Part shown: positions 1 to 8,880 of the stretch, piece after piece
Layout of the letters: each line of letters begins with the position of its first letter
Position numbering within the stretch: the stretch's first letter is position 1
Source of the DNA: JBOFFC01 sp051648405
GTDB taxonomy: Bacteria; Planctomycetota; Planctomycetia; Pirellulales; Lacipirellulaceae
NCBI GenBank assembly: GCA_051648405.1
Contig: JBOFFC010000159.1
Location: 1-64,000 of the forward strand
DNA: 64,000 nucleotides
Direction of reading: 5' to 3'
Program-made: the position numbers and the translations under genes
The notes under the pieces: model-generated
The model's input: only the letters and a program-made list of their open reading frames with translations
Told to the model about the DNA's origin: nothing
Database searches by the model: none

Positions 1-1354
1 GGTTGGTCGAAGCGCCACGGGGGGTGTTCATCCAGCAGCCGGTCGCGGCGCCGGCGACGGTGAACAGCAGCCATTGGTCGCTGTGCACCAGCGACAAGTC
101 GTGGAACAGCGCCGAGGGGAGGTAGACGGCGAGCGCGCCGAGGGCCAGCAGCCCCAAGCGGCGGCAGTCGCTGCCGGCTTGTTCGTCGTGCGCGAGCCGC
201 CACCCGACGCGGCCGATCCCCGCGAGCACCGCCAGGTAGGCCCCGAGTCCGACGACACCGGTCTCGGTGAGCAGCGACAGGAACGTGTTGTGGTGGTGCA
301 GCGGGCGGATCGACTCGAGTTCGAACGACTGCCGGCGATCGGTCAGGTAGGGGAGCTTCTGGTCGTAGAACCTCCCGAAGCCGACCCCCCACAGGGGGTG
401 GTCGCAGAACATCTGGTACGACACGTAGGCGAACGACGCGCGCTGCTGGACCGAGTGGGCCGACACGTCGCCGCGGTCCTCGCGCGACAGCGACACGAGC
501 GCGTCCTTGCCGACCGCCAGGAACAGCCCACCGCCGACGATCGCGGCAGCGAACGCCGTCTTGCGCCACGGCCTTGGGAGCTGCAGCGTCATCACCGCGA
601 CGATCGCCATCGCGAGGCCGATCCACGTCGATCGGGTGTACGTTAGCAGCACGCCTAGCGCCATGACCCCCGCGGCCCCTAACCAGAACAGCTTCATCCG
701 CTGCCCTGCGCGGGGGATCAGCAGCCACGCCGCGGCGGCGCAGACGCCGAGGTGAACCCCCAGGCTGACGGAGTTCAGCGCCGGGCCCCGCGCGCGACCG
801 AAGTGCAGGCCGAGCGTCGGGTCGGCGATGTACTTGGGGAAGACGAGCGACCAAACGCGCGCGGTCTCGAGTAGCGCCGTGGCTCCGAGGTAGACCCCCA
901 AGCAGGCGAGCCCGACCATCAACCGACGGGCGAGCGCGTCGTCGATCCGCTCGTGCCGCAGCAGTCCGTAAAGGATCGCCGGGGCCCAGAAGCTGACGAT
1001 GAGCCGAAACAACGGCGACGTCGGCAGGTGGACGTCGTCCCCCGGCTTGCTGACCAAGCAGCTCACCGTGAGCCAAACGAGGACCGTCGCGAGCCCCCAA
1101 TCGACGGCCGTCGGGCGAGTGCCAAGCGTGTTGCCCCACCACCAGCGGCGAGCGCACTCCGCCATGACACCTAGCAGCAGCAGACGATCGAAGGTCAGCG
1201 GCACGGGGCCGGCGGCGGCGTGCCAGACGTCGTAGCCAAAGACGTACCCCACGACGACGACCGCCAGGGACATGGCGACGACCGACGCGTGCTTGATCCA
1301 GACGCTGCCGATAAGCAGCAGCGCAGCGGCCAGCAGCAGCGCGGGGATCAACAT
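1..1354 (-). CDS. O-antigen ligase family membrane protein (3' end outside window)
   Basis: About 451 residues are visible; the frame stays open to the left edge, so the C-terminus is missing. The protein begins MLIPALLLAAALLLIGSVW and is a string of hydrophobic segments. The long loop between late membrane segments holds HPLWGVGFGRFYD and RPLHHHNTFL, the arrangement of the Wzy_C (O-antigen ligase/polymerase) family, where the late His contributes to polymer transfer. Such proteins act in the inner membrane and polymerise or ligate surface polysaccharide. It starts 36 bp after the chain-length regulator on the same strand, so the two are probably co-transcribed. Whether it is a ligase or a polymerase cannot be decided from sequence. 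Confidence 0.82.
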   Translation of the reverse strand, partial: MLIPALLLAAALLLIGSVWIKHASVVAMSLAVVVVGYVFGYDVWHAAAGPVPLTFDRLLLLGVMAECARRWWWGNTLGTRPTAVDWGLATVLVWLTVSCLVSKPGDDVHLPTSPLFRLIVSFWAPAILYGLLRHERIDDALARRLMVGLACLGVYLGATALLETARVWSLVFPKYIADPTLGLHFGRARGPALNSVSLGVHLGVCAAAAWLLIPRAGQRMKLFWLGAAGVMALGVLLTYTRSTWIGLAMAIVAVMTLQLPRPWRKTAFAAAIVGGGLFLAVGKDALVSLSREDRGDVSAHSVQQRASFAYVSYQMFCDHPLWGVGFGRFYDQKLPYLTDRRQSFELESIRPLHHHNTFLSLLTETGVVGLGAYLAVLAGIGRVGWRLAHDEQAGSDCRRLGLLALGALAVYLPSALFHDLSLVHSDQWLLFTVAGAATGCWMNTPRGASTN

Positions 1355-1390
1355 GGCGGCGTGGATAGGCGAGGAGTTTCGCGGTCGCGA

Positions 1391-3025
1391 CTAGCGCCGG
1401 GGCGCGTCGCCGGCCGCGGCCGCCAAGCGGCTGTACCAGTCGTTGGGCGATTCGGCGTCGGCTGCGAGCGTTGTGCCCGCGGGATGAGTCGGCGTCGGGC
1501 TAGGCGGCGCGACGGCAGCGGGTTTCGGCGGGGGCGCTGCTTCGGACGCGCCATCGGGCTTGGCGGCGGGAGCGATCGGCTGTGCGGCGGCAGTCTCGGC
1601 GCCCAAGGGTTGGTCGGTCATCCGACGCCCGCCGGGGCCGACCACCGGCGTCCCGCCGGGGACGTCCGTGGCGCGCTTGCCGCGGCGCGGCGGTGCGCCG
1701 TGGAGGACGAACACCAGGGCGCCCCCCAGCACCAGCCCCGCCATCCCGCCGGCCATCGTCACGGTCATCCGACCGGGACCGACCGGGCGGACGCCCGCTT
1801 CGACCGCGTCGATTCGGGCGAGCAAGCTGGCCGAAACGACGCCCGCTTGGTGGCTCCGCGCGTCGGCGAGGTGCTTAAGCGACCCCTCGAGGACGCGCGT
1901 CTGGCTCTCGACGTTGGCCGACAGCTCGGCGTAGCGCGTGCGCTTCGACGCCAGCCCCGCGGTGCGGCCCTGGATCTGTGCGAGCTCACCGTCGAGGGAC
2001 CCCTCGCGGGTCTTGCCGACTTCCAGCTCGAGCTCGACCCCGGCGATCGCCGTCGGCAGCTCGTTTGCGAGCTCGACCTTGATCTGCTGGGTCGACTCCC
2101 GCGCCGCGAGGACGTACGGGTGGTCAGTCGTCCGCGCGCCGCCGGTGCGAGCGACCGTGAGCTGCGCATCGACGAGGCCGTTCTTGAGCCGGCGTAGGGC
2201 CGGCTGACTGGTCAGCAGCGCGTCCGGGGTGGCGACGAGCCGTGTCGGGTCGTTGACCGCGGCCCGCAGTTCAATGAGCAGGGCCTCGTTTCGGCGTCGG
2301 TTCTCGATCGACTGGCGGCGCTCTGATTCGATCGCCAGCGATCGCTGGCCCAGCTCGCTCTGGCCGCCGCTGGGGCTCGTCAGGTGCCGCAGCTCGATCA
2401 GGTCGGCGCCGACGGTCTGTTCGAACTCCGACAGCTGAAGCACGTTCTTCTCGAGTCCCTCGCGGGCGAGTGCGACCGAACGCTCGACCTCGGAGACCAT
2501 GCTCGTGGCGCGCTGGCCGCGGAGCTCGCGCATCCGTTTCTCGAGCTGGGTGGTCAACGACTCGACGAGCTTCACGGCGCGGTCGCGGCTCGTGTCGAGC
2601 ACGCCGATGTAGAACACCTCCGTCTTGCCGAACTCGGCGCCCCCGGGGGGCGTCAGCCGCAACTGATCGCGGAAATCGACGACGTTCTGTTCGCTGGGCC
2701 AAGTCCCCAGCGTCCACGAGGGGGGGCCGACTTCGCTGAGGACTGCCGAGACGACGCTGTGGCTCTTGGCGAGCTCGAGGAGCGTCTCCTGGACGGTCTT
2801 CATTTCCGACAGGTCGGTGAACTTGCCGAGGCGTTGCGCGCTGTAACCGGCGGCGTCGCTGCGGATCAGCAGGCCTTGTTCGGCCTTCCAGTTGCGCGGG
2901 AAGACAAACGTGCTGAGCGCCGCGAGGACCGCGCCGACCGCGGCCGGGGCGAGCACGAGCTTGCGATGGCGCACGACGAGGGCAACGAAGTCCTGCGGAG
3001 TCAGCGTCACGGGGGCGTTGGACAT
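1391..3025 (-). CDS. Wzz-type polysaccharide chain-length/export regulator
   Basis: This 544-residue protein has the Wzz/GNVR layout: a short cytoplasmic N-terminus, a first membrane helix at about residues 20-41, a long periplasmic region with coiled-coil character and the GNVR-like stretch, and a second membrane helix at about 419-441. A Pro/Ala-rich tail of about 100 residues follows, ending in a charged cytoplasmic part. No Walker motifs are present, so it lacks the autokinase domain of Wzc and would need a separate kinase if one is used. It probably sets chain length or gates export of the polysaccharide handled by its neighbours. The low-complexity tail is unusual and has no recognised fold. 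Confidence 0.8.
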   Translation of the reverse strand: MSNAPVTLTPQDFVALVVRHRKLVLAPAAVGAVLAALSTFVFPRNWKAEQGLLIRSDAAGYSAQRLGKFTDLSEMKTVQETLLELAKSHSVVSAVLSEVGPPSWTLGTWPSEQNVVDFRDQLRLTPPGGAEFGKTEVFYIGVLDTSRDRAVKLVESLTTQLEKRMRELRGQRATSMVSEVERSVALAREGLEKNVLQLSEFEQTVGADLIELRHLTSPSGGQSELGQRSLAIESERRQSIENRRRNEALLIELRAAVNDPTRLVATPDALLTSQPALRRLKNGLVDAQLTVARTGGARTTDHPYVLAARESTQQIKVELANELPTAIAGVELELEVGKTREGSLDGELAQIQGRTAGLASKRTRYAELSANVESQTRVLEGSLKHLADARSHQAGVVSASLLARIDAVEAGVRPVGPGRMTVTMAGGMAGLVLGGALVFVLHGAPPRRGKRATDVPGGTPVVGPGGRRMTDQPLGAETAAAQPIAPAAKPDGASEAAPPPKPAAVAPPSPTPTHPAGTTLAADAESPNDWYSRLAAAAGDAPRR

Positions 3026-3377
3026 GGTTGGGGTTCGGCCGGACGTGGGCGGGGCGCAGCAGGGCTACGCCAACGATTGCGCAAGCCTAGGGCCCGATTC
3101 GCGGCCGCGCCGCCACATCCGGACCCGCGGCGGAAAAGCGCCATCGGCTCGCGAGGAACTACGTGCCCCCGGCCGCGTTCGGCGGTTGATGGCCCGGCCG
3201 GCGCACCCGCGTCCCGTCGATTCGTTCGGCCGGCGCATCCGGCGCATCCGTGACATTCGGCCTGCCGCTTGCCGAACGCGATTCCTGGGCAAGAATTGCC
3301 GAGCAAACCGAGTCCCCGCTCTGCGCGCTGCGCGGCGGGGCGAGGCCTCTTGCGTTCGCTCCCTCGATGCCGCAGCG
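3026..3377. other. Divergent intergenic region
   Basis: This separates the Wzz-type gene (leftward) from the deacetylase gene (rightward) and should hold both promoters. No clear -35/-10 pair or palindrome was recognised. The frame of the deacetylase is open further upstream, but the residues there are unlike the family. Confidence 0.5.
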
Positions 3378-4283
3378 ATGAACCGGTGGCGACAAACTGC
3401 GCTCGGGCTCTACCAGCTCGCGACCTGGTCGCGACGGGCTCGGCTCGTCGCCGCGCTGTCGGAGCACGGTCGGGCGCCCGTTTGCTCGCTGTTCTATCAC
3501 CGGGTCGCCGAAGCGAATCACAACCCCTGGACGATCTCGACGCGCGAGTTTGTCGAGCAACTCGATTGGCTCGCCCGTCGGTTCGACTTCGTGTCGATGG
3601 CCGAGGGGCAGCGCCGCGTCGCCGAATGCGACAGCCACCGCCCGAGCGTCGTCATCACGTTCGACGACGGTTACGCCGACAACTGCGAGCAGGCGATCCC
3701 GCTGCTGGTGGAGCGCGGAATCCCGACGACCTACTTCGTCTCGACCGACTTCATCGCGAACCAAAAGCCATTCCCGCACGACGTCGAGCGCGGCTGCCCG
3801 CTGCGCCCCAACACGATCGACCAGCTCAAGTCGATGGCCGACGCCGGTGTCGAGTTGGGGGCCCACACCCGCACGCACAGGAAGCTGGGGGGCGTGACCG
3901 ACGCGACGATCCTCGACGGCGAGATCGGCGGCTCGGTTGACGACCTGCGGAGCTGGACCGGCCACCCGGTGCGGTACTTCGCGTTCCCCAACGGGCAGCC
4001 CTCGGACCTGTGCGCCGAAGGGGTCGCCGCGGCGCGCCGTGCGGGGCTCCTCGGCGTCTGCTCCGCCTACGGCAATTTCAACCTGCCCCCTTCGAACGAG
4101 CACAAGCAGGACCCGTACCACGTGCGTCGGATCCACGGCGACCCGATCTGGGCCCGCTTCACCAACTGGATGACGATCGACACCCGCTTCCTCGCGGGGG
4201 ACGACCGCGTCGATGACGATCAACTGATGCGGCTTGCGCGCCCGACCCCCCAGCCCGCTCCGGCGGAGGGGGTCGCCCATTAG
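3378..4283 (+). CDS. Polysaccharide deacetylase (NodB homology, CE4)
   Basis: This 301-residue protein should remove N- or O-acetyl groups from a polysaccharide with a metal-dependent CE4 domain. Motif 1 is TFDDGYADN near residue 92 (catalytic base and metal Asp), motif 2 is HTRTH near 162 (two metal His), and motif 3 is the degenerate YFAFPNG near 205. The ATG at 3378 is chosen because the protein then starts MNRWRQTALGLYQLATW, a typical lead-in, whereas the longer frame encodes Arg-rich non-family residues. It lies among flippase, ligase and transferase genes, so the substrate is probably the same surface polymer. The last 50 bp overlap the flippase frame. Confidence 0.85.
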   Translation: MNRWRQTALGLYQLATWSRRARLVAALSEHGRAPVCSLFYHRVAEANHNPWTISTREFVEQLDWLARRFDFVSMAEGQRRVAECDSHRPSVVITFDDGYADNCEQAIPLLVERGIPTTYFVSTDFIANQKPFPHDVERGCPLRPNTIDQLKSMADAGVELGAHTRTHRKLGGVTDATILDGEIGGSVDDLRSWTGHPVRYFAFPNGQPSDLCAEGVAAARRAGLLGVCSAYGNFNLPPSNEHKQDPYHVRRIHGDPIWARFTNWMTIDTRFLAGDDRVDDDQLMRLARPTPQPAPAEGVAH

Positions 4284-5883
4284 CGCCGCGACCTTACCAG
4301 CCAAGCGCGAGTGCGAAGAGCGCGCGACGGGCTTCGAGCCCGGCGACGCGATCGACGCGCTCCCCGCCACGCCTCCGCGCTCGCGGGGCAAGGTGGCGCT
4401 GCGCCCCGAGACGCTCGCTTCGAGCATCGTCCTGCTGCTGCTGACGAACGTGGTCCAGCGGAGCCTCGGCTTCGGCCGGGCCGTGCTGTTCTGTCGCTGG
4501 CTCGAACCCGAAGAGCTGGGCCACTGGGAGATGGCGTACAGCTTCCTGTTGCTCGCGGCGCCGCTCGCCGTACTCGGGCTCCCCGGCTCGTTCGGCCGGT
4601 ACCTCGATCGCTACCGCCAGCAGGGACGGCTGCGACTGTTCCTGCGACGCACGACCGTGTGGACCGTTGGCCTGGCGGCGACCGTCATCACGCTGATGGC
4701 GCTGAACCGCGAGTTCATGGCCGGGCTGGTGTTCGGCGACGCGTCGCGCGCGGGGCTGGTCGGCGGGGTGCTCGTCTGCCTGGCGTGCGTCGTCGGCCAC
4801 CACTTCCTCGAGGCGGTGTTCGCCAGCCTGCGGATGTTCCGTGTCGTCTCGCTGATGCACTTCGTGCAGAGCGTGTCGTTCGCGTGCATCTCACTGGCGT
4901 TGCTCGCCTACTGGCGGATGGCCGTGTCGAGCGTCGTGATCGGATACGCGGCTGCCTGCTTGCTGTCGATCACCGGCGTCGTCGTGTGGTCGGTCTGGCG
5001 CGTCGAACGGACCCCCGACGAGGGGACGCGGATCGGGCACGGTGAGTTCTGGCCGCCGCTGATGCGATTCGCCGTTTGGGTGTGGGTCACGAACCTGCTG
5101 ACGAACGTCTTCGCGATCGTCGATCGCTACATGATCGTCCACTGCGCGAACTTCACCCCCGCCGAGGCGCTGGTGCAGGTCGGCAACTACCACACCAGCA
5201 ACATCGTGCCGATGCTGCTGGTGTCGGTCGCGAACCTGCTGGTCGGTGCGATGACGCCGCACCTCAGCCACGACTGGGAGGCGGGCCGCCGCGACTCGGT
5301 CTCGGGCCGCCTCAACTTGGGGCTCAAGCTCACGACGCTGGTGATGCTCGTGGCGGGGATCGGCGTGCTGTTGTTTTGCCCGCTGCTGTTCAAGTACGCC
5401 CTCGAGGACAAGTACGCCGACGGCCTCGCGGTCCTCCCTTGGACGCTGGCTTCGTGCGTCTGGTTCTCGTTGCTCCTGGTCGCGCAAACGTGGCTCTGGT
5501 GCGCGGAGAAGTCGCACCTCGCCGCGGCGCCGCTGGCGATCGGGCTGGCGCTCAACGTCGCGCTGAACCTTGCCCTGCTGCCGTCGTGCGGGCTGTGGGG
5601 CGCCATCGTGGCGACCGCCCTCTCGACCCTTACCGCGCTGCTGATGCAGTTGCTAGTGAACCATCGCTGCGGGATGAGCTTTCATCGTGGGACGCTGCTC
5701 GCGCTCGGCGCGCCGTTCCTACTGACGCTCGGGCCTGCCGCCGCCGCCGTGGGGACGCTGGGGCTTGTGGCGCTCGCGGTCACTCGCGGCTGGATCTTCA
5801 CCCCCGCCGAGCGGGCCGAGATCGGCGCCGCCCTGTGGCGCCGGCTCGCCGGCTTGCACTCGCGGCTCGGGCGCGTCACCTGA
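4234..5883 (+). CDS. Wzx-like polysaccharide flippase (MOP superfamily)
   Basis: This 549-residue integral membrane protein has about 14 predicted helices and no catalytic motifs, as in MATE/Wzx lipid-linked oligosaccharide flippases. A typical early segment reads VVQRSLGFGRAVLFCRWLEP, the position of the conserved RxxGxxR/K region in Wzx proteins. It should move undecaprenyl-linked repeat units across the inner membrane for the polymerase/ligase and Wzz-type protein at the left edge. The start is uncertain: the ATG at 4234 overlaps the deacetylase gene by 50 bp and adds a polar lead, while an in-frame GTG at 4393 would give MALRPETLASSIVLLLL directly before the first helix. Confidence 0.82.
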   Translation: MRARPPSPLRRRGSPISAATLPAKRECEERATGFEPGDAIDALPATPPRSRGKVALRPETLASSIVLLLLTNVVQRSLGFGRAVLFCRWLEPEELGHWEMAYSFLLLAAPLAVLGLPGSFGRYLDRYRQQGRLRLFLRRTTVWTVGLAATVITLMALNREFMAGLVFGDASRAGLVGGVLVCLACVVGHHFLEAVFASLRMFRVVSLMHFVQSVSFACISLALLAYWRMAVSSVVIGYAAACLLSITGVVVWSVWRVERTPDEGTRIGHGEFWPPLMRFAVWVWVTNLLTNVFAIVDRYMIVHCANFTPAEALVQVGNYHTSNIVPMLLVSVANLLVGAMTPHLSHDWEAGRRDSVSGRLNLGLKLTTLVMLVAGIGVLLFCPLLFKYALEDKYADGLAVLPWTLASCVWFSLLLVAQTWLWCAEKSHLAAAPLAIGLALNVALNLALLPSCGLWGAIVATALSTLTALLMQLLVNHRCGMSFHRGTLLALGAPFLLTLGPAAAAVGTLGLVALAVTRGWIFTPAERAEIGAALWRRLAGLHSRLGRVT

Positions 5884-5913
5884 AGGACGCCGGGGTTCCG
5901 GCTGCGCCGAACG

Positions 5914-7110
5914 ATGTCCAGTCCGTCTTCAACGATCGCGCCGCCCCGCGTCGAGGCCGAGCCGAACGCCACCCCCGCGCGGGTGCTGTTCGTGCAGACA
6001 AGCATGCCCGTGGGGGGCGCCGAGACGCTGCTCGTGAACCTTGTGCGCCGGCTCGACAAGCGCCGGTTCGCGCCGGAGGTCGTCTGCCTGAAGGCGCCCG
6101 GGCCGCTCGGCGAACGTCTCGCTAAGGAAGGCTACCCGGTCCACCACGGGCTGCTGCGCGGCAAGTACGACCTCCGTGTGCTGCCGCGCCTGGTAAAGCT
6201 CTGCAAGGAGCGCAAGTACGCCGCGGTGGTGACCGTTGGCGCCGGCGACAAGATGTTCTGGGGGCGTCTCGCGGCGAAGGCCGCCGGGACACCCGTGATC
6301 GCCGCGGCGCTCCACAGCACGGGGTGGCCCGACGGTGTGGGGCGACTCAACCGCTGGTTGACGCCGATCACCGGCGCCTTCATTGCGGTGGCCGAACCCC
6401 ACGGGCGGTTCCTCGTCGAGTTTGAGCGCTTCCCCGAGGCCCGCGTCCGCGTGATCCCCAACGGGGTCGATGTCGAGCGCTTCGCGCCGCGCCCGCATTC
6501 GCTGCGCGTCCGTGAGGAGCTTTGCGTCAGCGCGGCGACGCCCCTCGTCGGCATCCTCGCCGCGCTGCGTCCCGAGAAGAACCACGAGCTGTTCCTGGGG
6601 ATGGCCAAGCGTGTGCTCGCGAAAGTCCCCGACGCCGCGTTCGTCGTCATTGGCGACGGCCCGCGCCGCGCGGACCTAGAGAGCCTCGCCGCCGAGCTGG
6701 GGATCGCCGCGGCGGTCCGCTTCCTCGGCAATCGCGACGACATCCCCGACGTCCTGGCCGCGCTCGACGTGCTGACGCTCACGTCGCACAACGAGGCGAA
6801 CCCCGTGTCGATCCTCGAGGGGATGGCCTGCGGCAAGCCGGTTGTGGCGACCGACGTCGGCAGCGTCGCCCAGAGCGTCCTCGAAGGCCGCACGGGGCGG
6901 CTGGTGGCGGCCGGGGACGAGGGGGCTTTCGCCGACCGTGTCACCGGGCTGTTACTCGACCCGGTGGCGGCTCGCCGGCTTGGCGAAGCGGGCCGCCGGC
7001 ACGTGGTCGAGAATTCGTCGCTCGACGTGATGGTCCGCGGCTACGAGCGCCTGCTGGCCGAGCTGTTTCGCGAGAAAACAGGCGTGCCCTGGCCCGGCGC
7101 CGCGGGCTGA
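5914..7110 (+). CDS. GT4 family glycosyltransferase
   Basis: This 398-residue GT-B glycosyltransferase has the N-terminal glycine turn MPVGGAETLLVNL near residue 30, an NGVD linker near 187 and the C-terminal donor-binding signature with E-x7-E (EANPVSILE) near 293, followed by GMACGKPVVATDVGS. It probably transfers a sugar from a nucleotide donor to a lipid-linked acceptor at the cytoplasmic face of the membrane. It follows the flippase by 30 bp in the same direction, which suggests one transcript. Donor and linkage cannot be read from sequence. Confidence 0.87.
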   Translation: MSSPSSTIAPPRVEAEPNATPARVLFVQTSMPVGGAETLLVNLVRRLDKRRFAPEVVCLKAPGPLGERLAKEGYPVHHGLLRGKYDLRVLPRLVKLCKERKYAAVVTVGAGDKMFWGRLAAKAAGTPVIAAALHSTGWPDGVGRLNRWLTPITGAFIAVAEPHGRFLVEFERFPEARVRVIPNGVDVERFAPRPHSLRVREELCVSAATPLVGILAALRPEKNHELFLGMAKRVLAKVPDAAFVVIGDGPRRADLESLAAELGIAAAVRFLGNRDDIPDVLAALDVLTLTSHNEANPVSILEGMACGKPVVATDVGSVAQSVLEGRTGRLVAAGDEGAFADRVTGLLLDPVAARRLGEAGRRHVVENSSLDVMVRGYERLLAELFREKTGVPWPGAAG

Positions 7111-7212
7111 GCGCCGGCCGCGGGTCGCCCGGTCGATTCGGGTCGCCCCGTCAGTCATACTGCGGGGCTACCCCAGCCGCCCGCCCCGTCCCCGACGCCG
7201 CCCTTGCTCGCG

Positions 7213-7824
7213 ATGCTCATCGAGCTGTGCCTGACCGGGCTCGCCCGCTTTATGAGCGGCGCGAGCGTCCGCTGGGTCGATTGCCAGCCCGACACGTGCC
7301 AGCGCGTCTACTTCGCCAACCACACGAGCCACATCGACCTGGTGCTCGTTTGGTCGGCACTGCCGCGGGACGTCCGTAAGCTGACGCGTCCGGTGGCCGC
7401 CAAGGATTATTGGAGCAAGGGCTGGCTGCGCCCGCAGATCGCCAAGGCGTACAACGCGATGCTCATCGACCGGCGGAGCGTGAAGGTCCACCAGAGCCCC
7501 ATCGACATCATGCTCGACGAGATGGGGGAGAACCACTCGGTGATCCTGTTCCCCGAGGGGGGGCGGAGCGACGGCGAGAGCGTCGGCGAGTTCAAGAGCG
7601 GCCTCTACTACCTTAGCAAGAAGCGCCCGGACCTTGAGCTCGTGCCGGTCTACCTGCACAACATGGGCCGCGTGCTGCCGCGCGAAGAGTACCTCCCCGT
7701 GCCGCTGCTGGCCTCGGTGACGTTCGGCCCGCCGATGTGGCTCGAGGCCGACGAGTCGAAGGCCGACTTCCTGGCGCGGGCGCGGCAGGCCGTGTTGCGG
7801 CTCGCCCCGCGCGAAGAAGACTGA
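7213..7824 (+). CDS. 1-acyl-sn-glycerol-3-phosphate acyltransferase-like (PlsC)
   Basis: This protein of about 203 residues belongs to the lysophospholipid acyltransferase family. The catalytic H-x4-D is NHTSHID near residue 35, the glycerophosphate-binding motif is FPEGGRS near 113, and a VPVYLHN segment follows. It would acylate lysophosphatidate to phosphatidate at the membrane, giving the substrate of the CdsA-like enzyme 50 bp downstream. The ATG at 7213 is used; a TTG nine bases upstream is also in frame and neither has a strong ribosome-binding site. The protein is short for the family and has only one weak N-terminal hydrophobic segment. Confidence 0.85.
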   Translation: MLIELCLTGLARFMSGASVRWVDCQPDTCQRVYFANHTSHIDLVLVWSALPRDVRKLTRPVAAKDYWSKGWLRPQIAKAYNAMLIDRRSVKVHQSPIDIMLDEMGENHSVILFPEGGRSDGESVGEFKSGLYYLSKKRPDLELVPVYLHNMGRVLPREEYLPVPLLASVTFGPPMWLEADESKADFLARARQAVLRLAPREED

Positions 7825-7874
7825 TCGACAGGCGCTCGCTGTTCCCCGGCCGCACCCCCCGCAACGCCCGATCC

Positions 7875-8822
7875 ATGGCTCAAGAGAACTGGGCGCTCGC
7901 CGCGACCGTGGTCGTGCTGTTGGGGCTCGCGTCGCTCGTCGGTTGGGCGCTCGCGCGGCAACCGCAGTTGGGGCTCAACCCGGCGGCGATCGACGCCTTC
8001 AACAGCCGCGTCCGCAGTTGGTGGGTCATCTGCGCGCTGCTCGCCGTGGCGTTCCTCAGCAAGACGCTCACCGTCACGTTCTTCGGGCTGCTGAGCTTCT
8101 GGGCGTTGCGCGAGTTCATCACGCTGACCCCCACGCGGCTGTCGGACCACCGGGCGCTGTTCTGGGTGTTCTTCTTCTTCACGCCGTTGCAGTACGTCCT
8201 GGTGGGACAGAACGCCTACGGCCTGTTCAGCATCCTGATCCCCGTGTACGCGTTCCTGTTCGTCCCGATCCGGATCGCGATCGCGGGGGACCCCAAGCGG
8301 TTCCTCGAACGGGCGTCGAAGATCCAGGCCGGGCTCCTCGTCTGCGTCTACTGCCTGAGCTACGCCCCCGCGCTGCTGTACCTCGACGGGCCCGGCCTGA
8401 CGCACTCCGACAACGCCCGGCTGCTGTTCCTGCTCGTCACGCTGTCGATGCTCAGCGAGGCGGTGCAGTACGCTTGGAGCCGGCTCTACGGGAGGCACGT
8501 GATCGCCCCCGAGATCAACCAAAGCCGCACCTGGGAGGGCTTCCTGGGGTCGGCGGCGACGATCTCGCTGGTCGGCGCCGCGTTGCACCAGATCGGCGCC
8601 ACGCCGTTCGCCGAGCTGTGGCACGCCGCGCTCGTGTCGCTGCTGATCGCCGTGATGGGCTTCGCCGGGGCGATGACCCTTTCGGCGGTCAAACGCGACC
8701 GCCGCGTGCAGGACTACGGCACGCTGGTCGAAGGGCACGGCGGGGTGCTCGACCGGATCGACGCCCTCTGCTTCGCGGCCCCGGTCTTCTACCACGTCGC
8801 GCAGAAGCTGCTCGAGGCGTAG
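7875..8822 (+). CDS. cdsA: Phosphatidate cytidylyltransferase
   Basis: This 315-residue polytopic membrane protein makes CDP-diacylglycerol from phosphatidate and CTP. The C-terminal CDP-alcohol signature is present near residues 269-297 as SAVKRDRRVQDYGTLVEGHG then GVLDRID, matching S-x-x-K-R...D-x-G...HGG-x-x-DR-x-D, with Gln instead of the usual Lys before the Asp. The start at MAQENWALAATVVVLLG puts the first helix at the N-terminus. It follows plsC-like in the same direction, so two consecutive phospholipid steps are encoded together. Its position after polysaccharide genes may be incidental. Confidence 0.88.
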   Translation: MAQENWALAATVVVLLGLASLVGWALARQPQLGLNPAAIDAFNSRVRSWWVICALLAVAFLSKTLTVTFFGLLSFWALREFITLTPTRLSDHRALFWVFFFFTPLQYVLVGQNAYGLFSILIPVYAFLFVPIRIAIAGDPKRFLERASKIQAGLLVCVYCLSYAPALLYLDGPGLTHSDNARLLFLLVTLSMLSEAVQYAWSRLYGRHVIAPEINQSRTWEGFLGSAATISLVGAALHQIGATPFAELWHAALVSLLIAVMGFAGAMTLSAVKRDRRVQDYGTLVEGHGGVLDRIDALCFAAPVFYHVAQKLLEA

Positions 8823-8880
8823 CGCCACGAGCGTCGTGAGTCGCCAACGCCGCGAGTCGCGACATCACGTCGCACTTGCG

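Noticed and set aside
1220..2197. Long plus-strand open frames opposite the Wzz-type gene and similar antisense frames throughout
   Set aside because: They are Arg/Ala/Pro-rich translations of the high-GC complementary strand, without family motifs, and the opposite strand encodes recognisable proteins.
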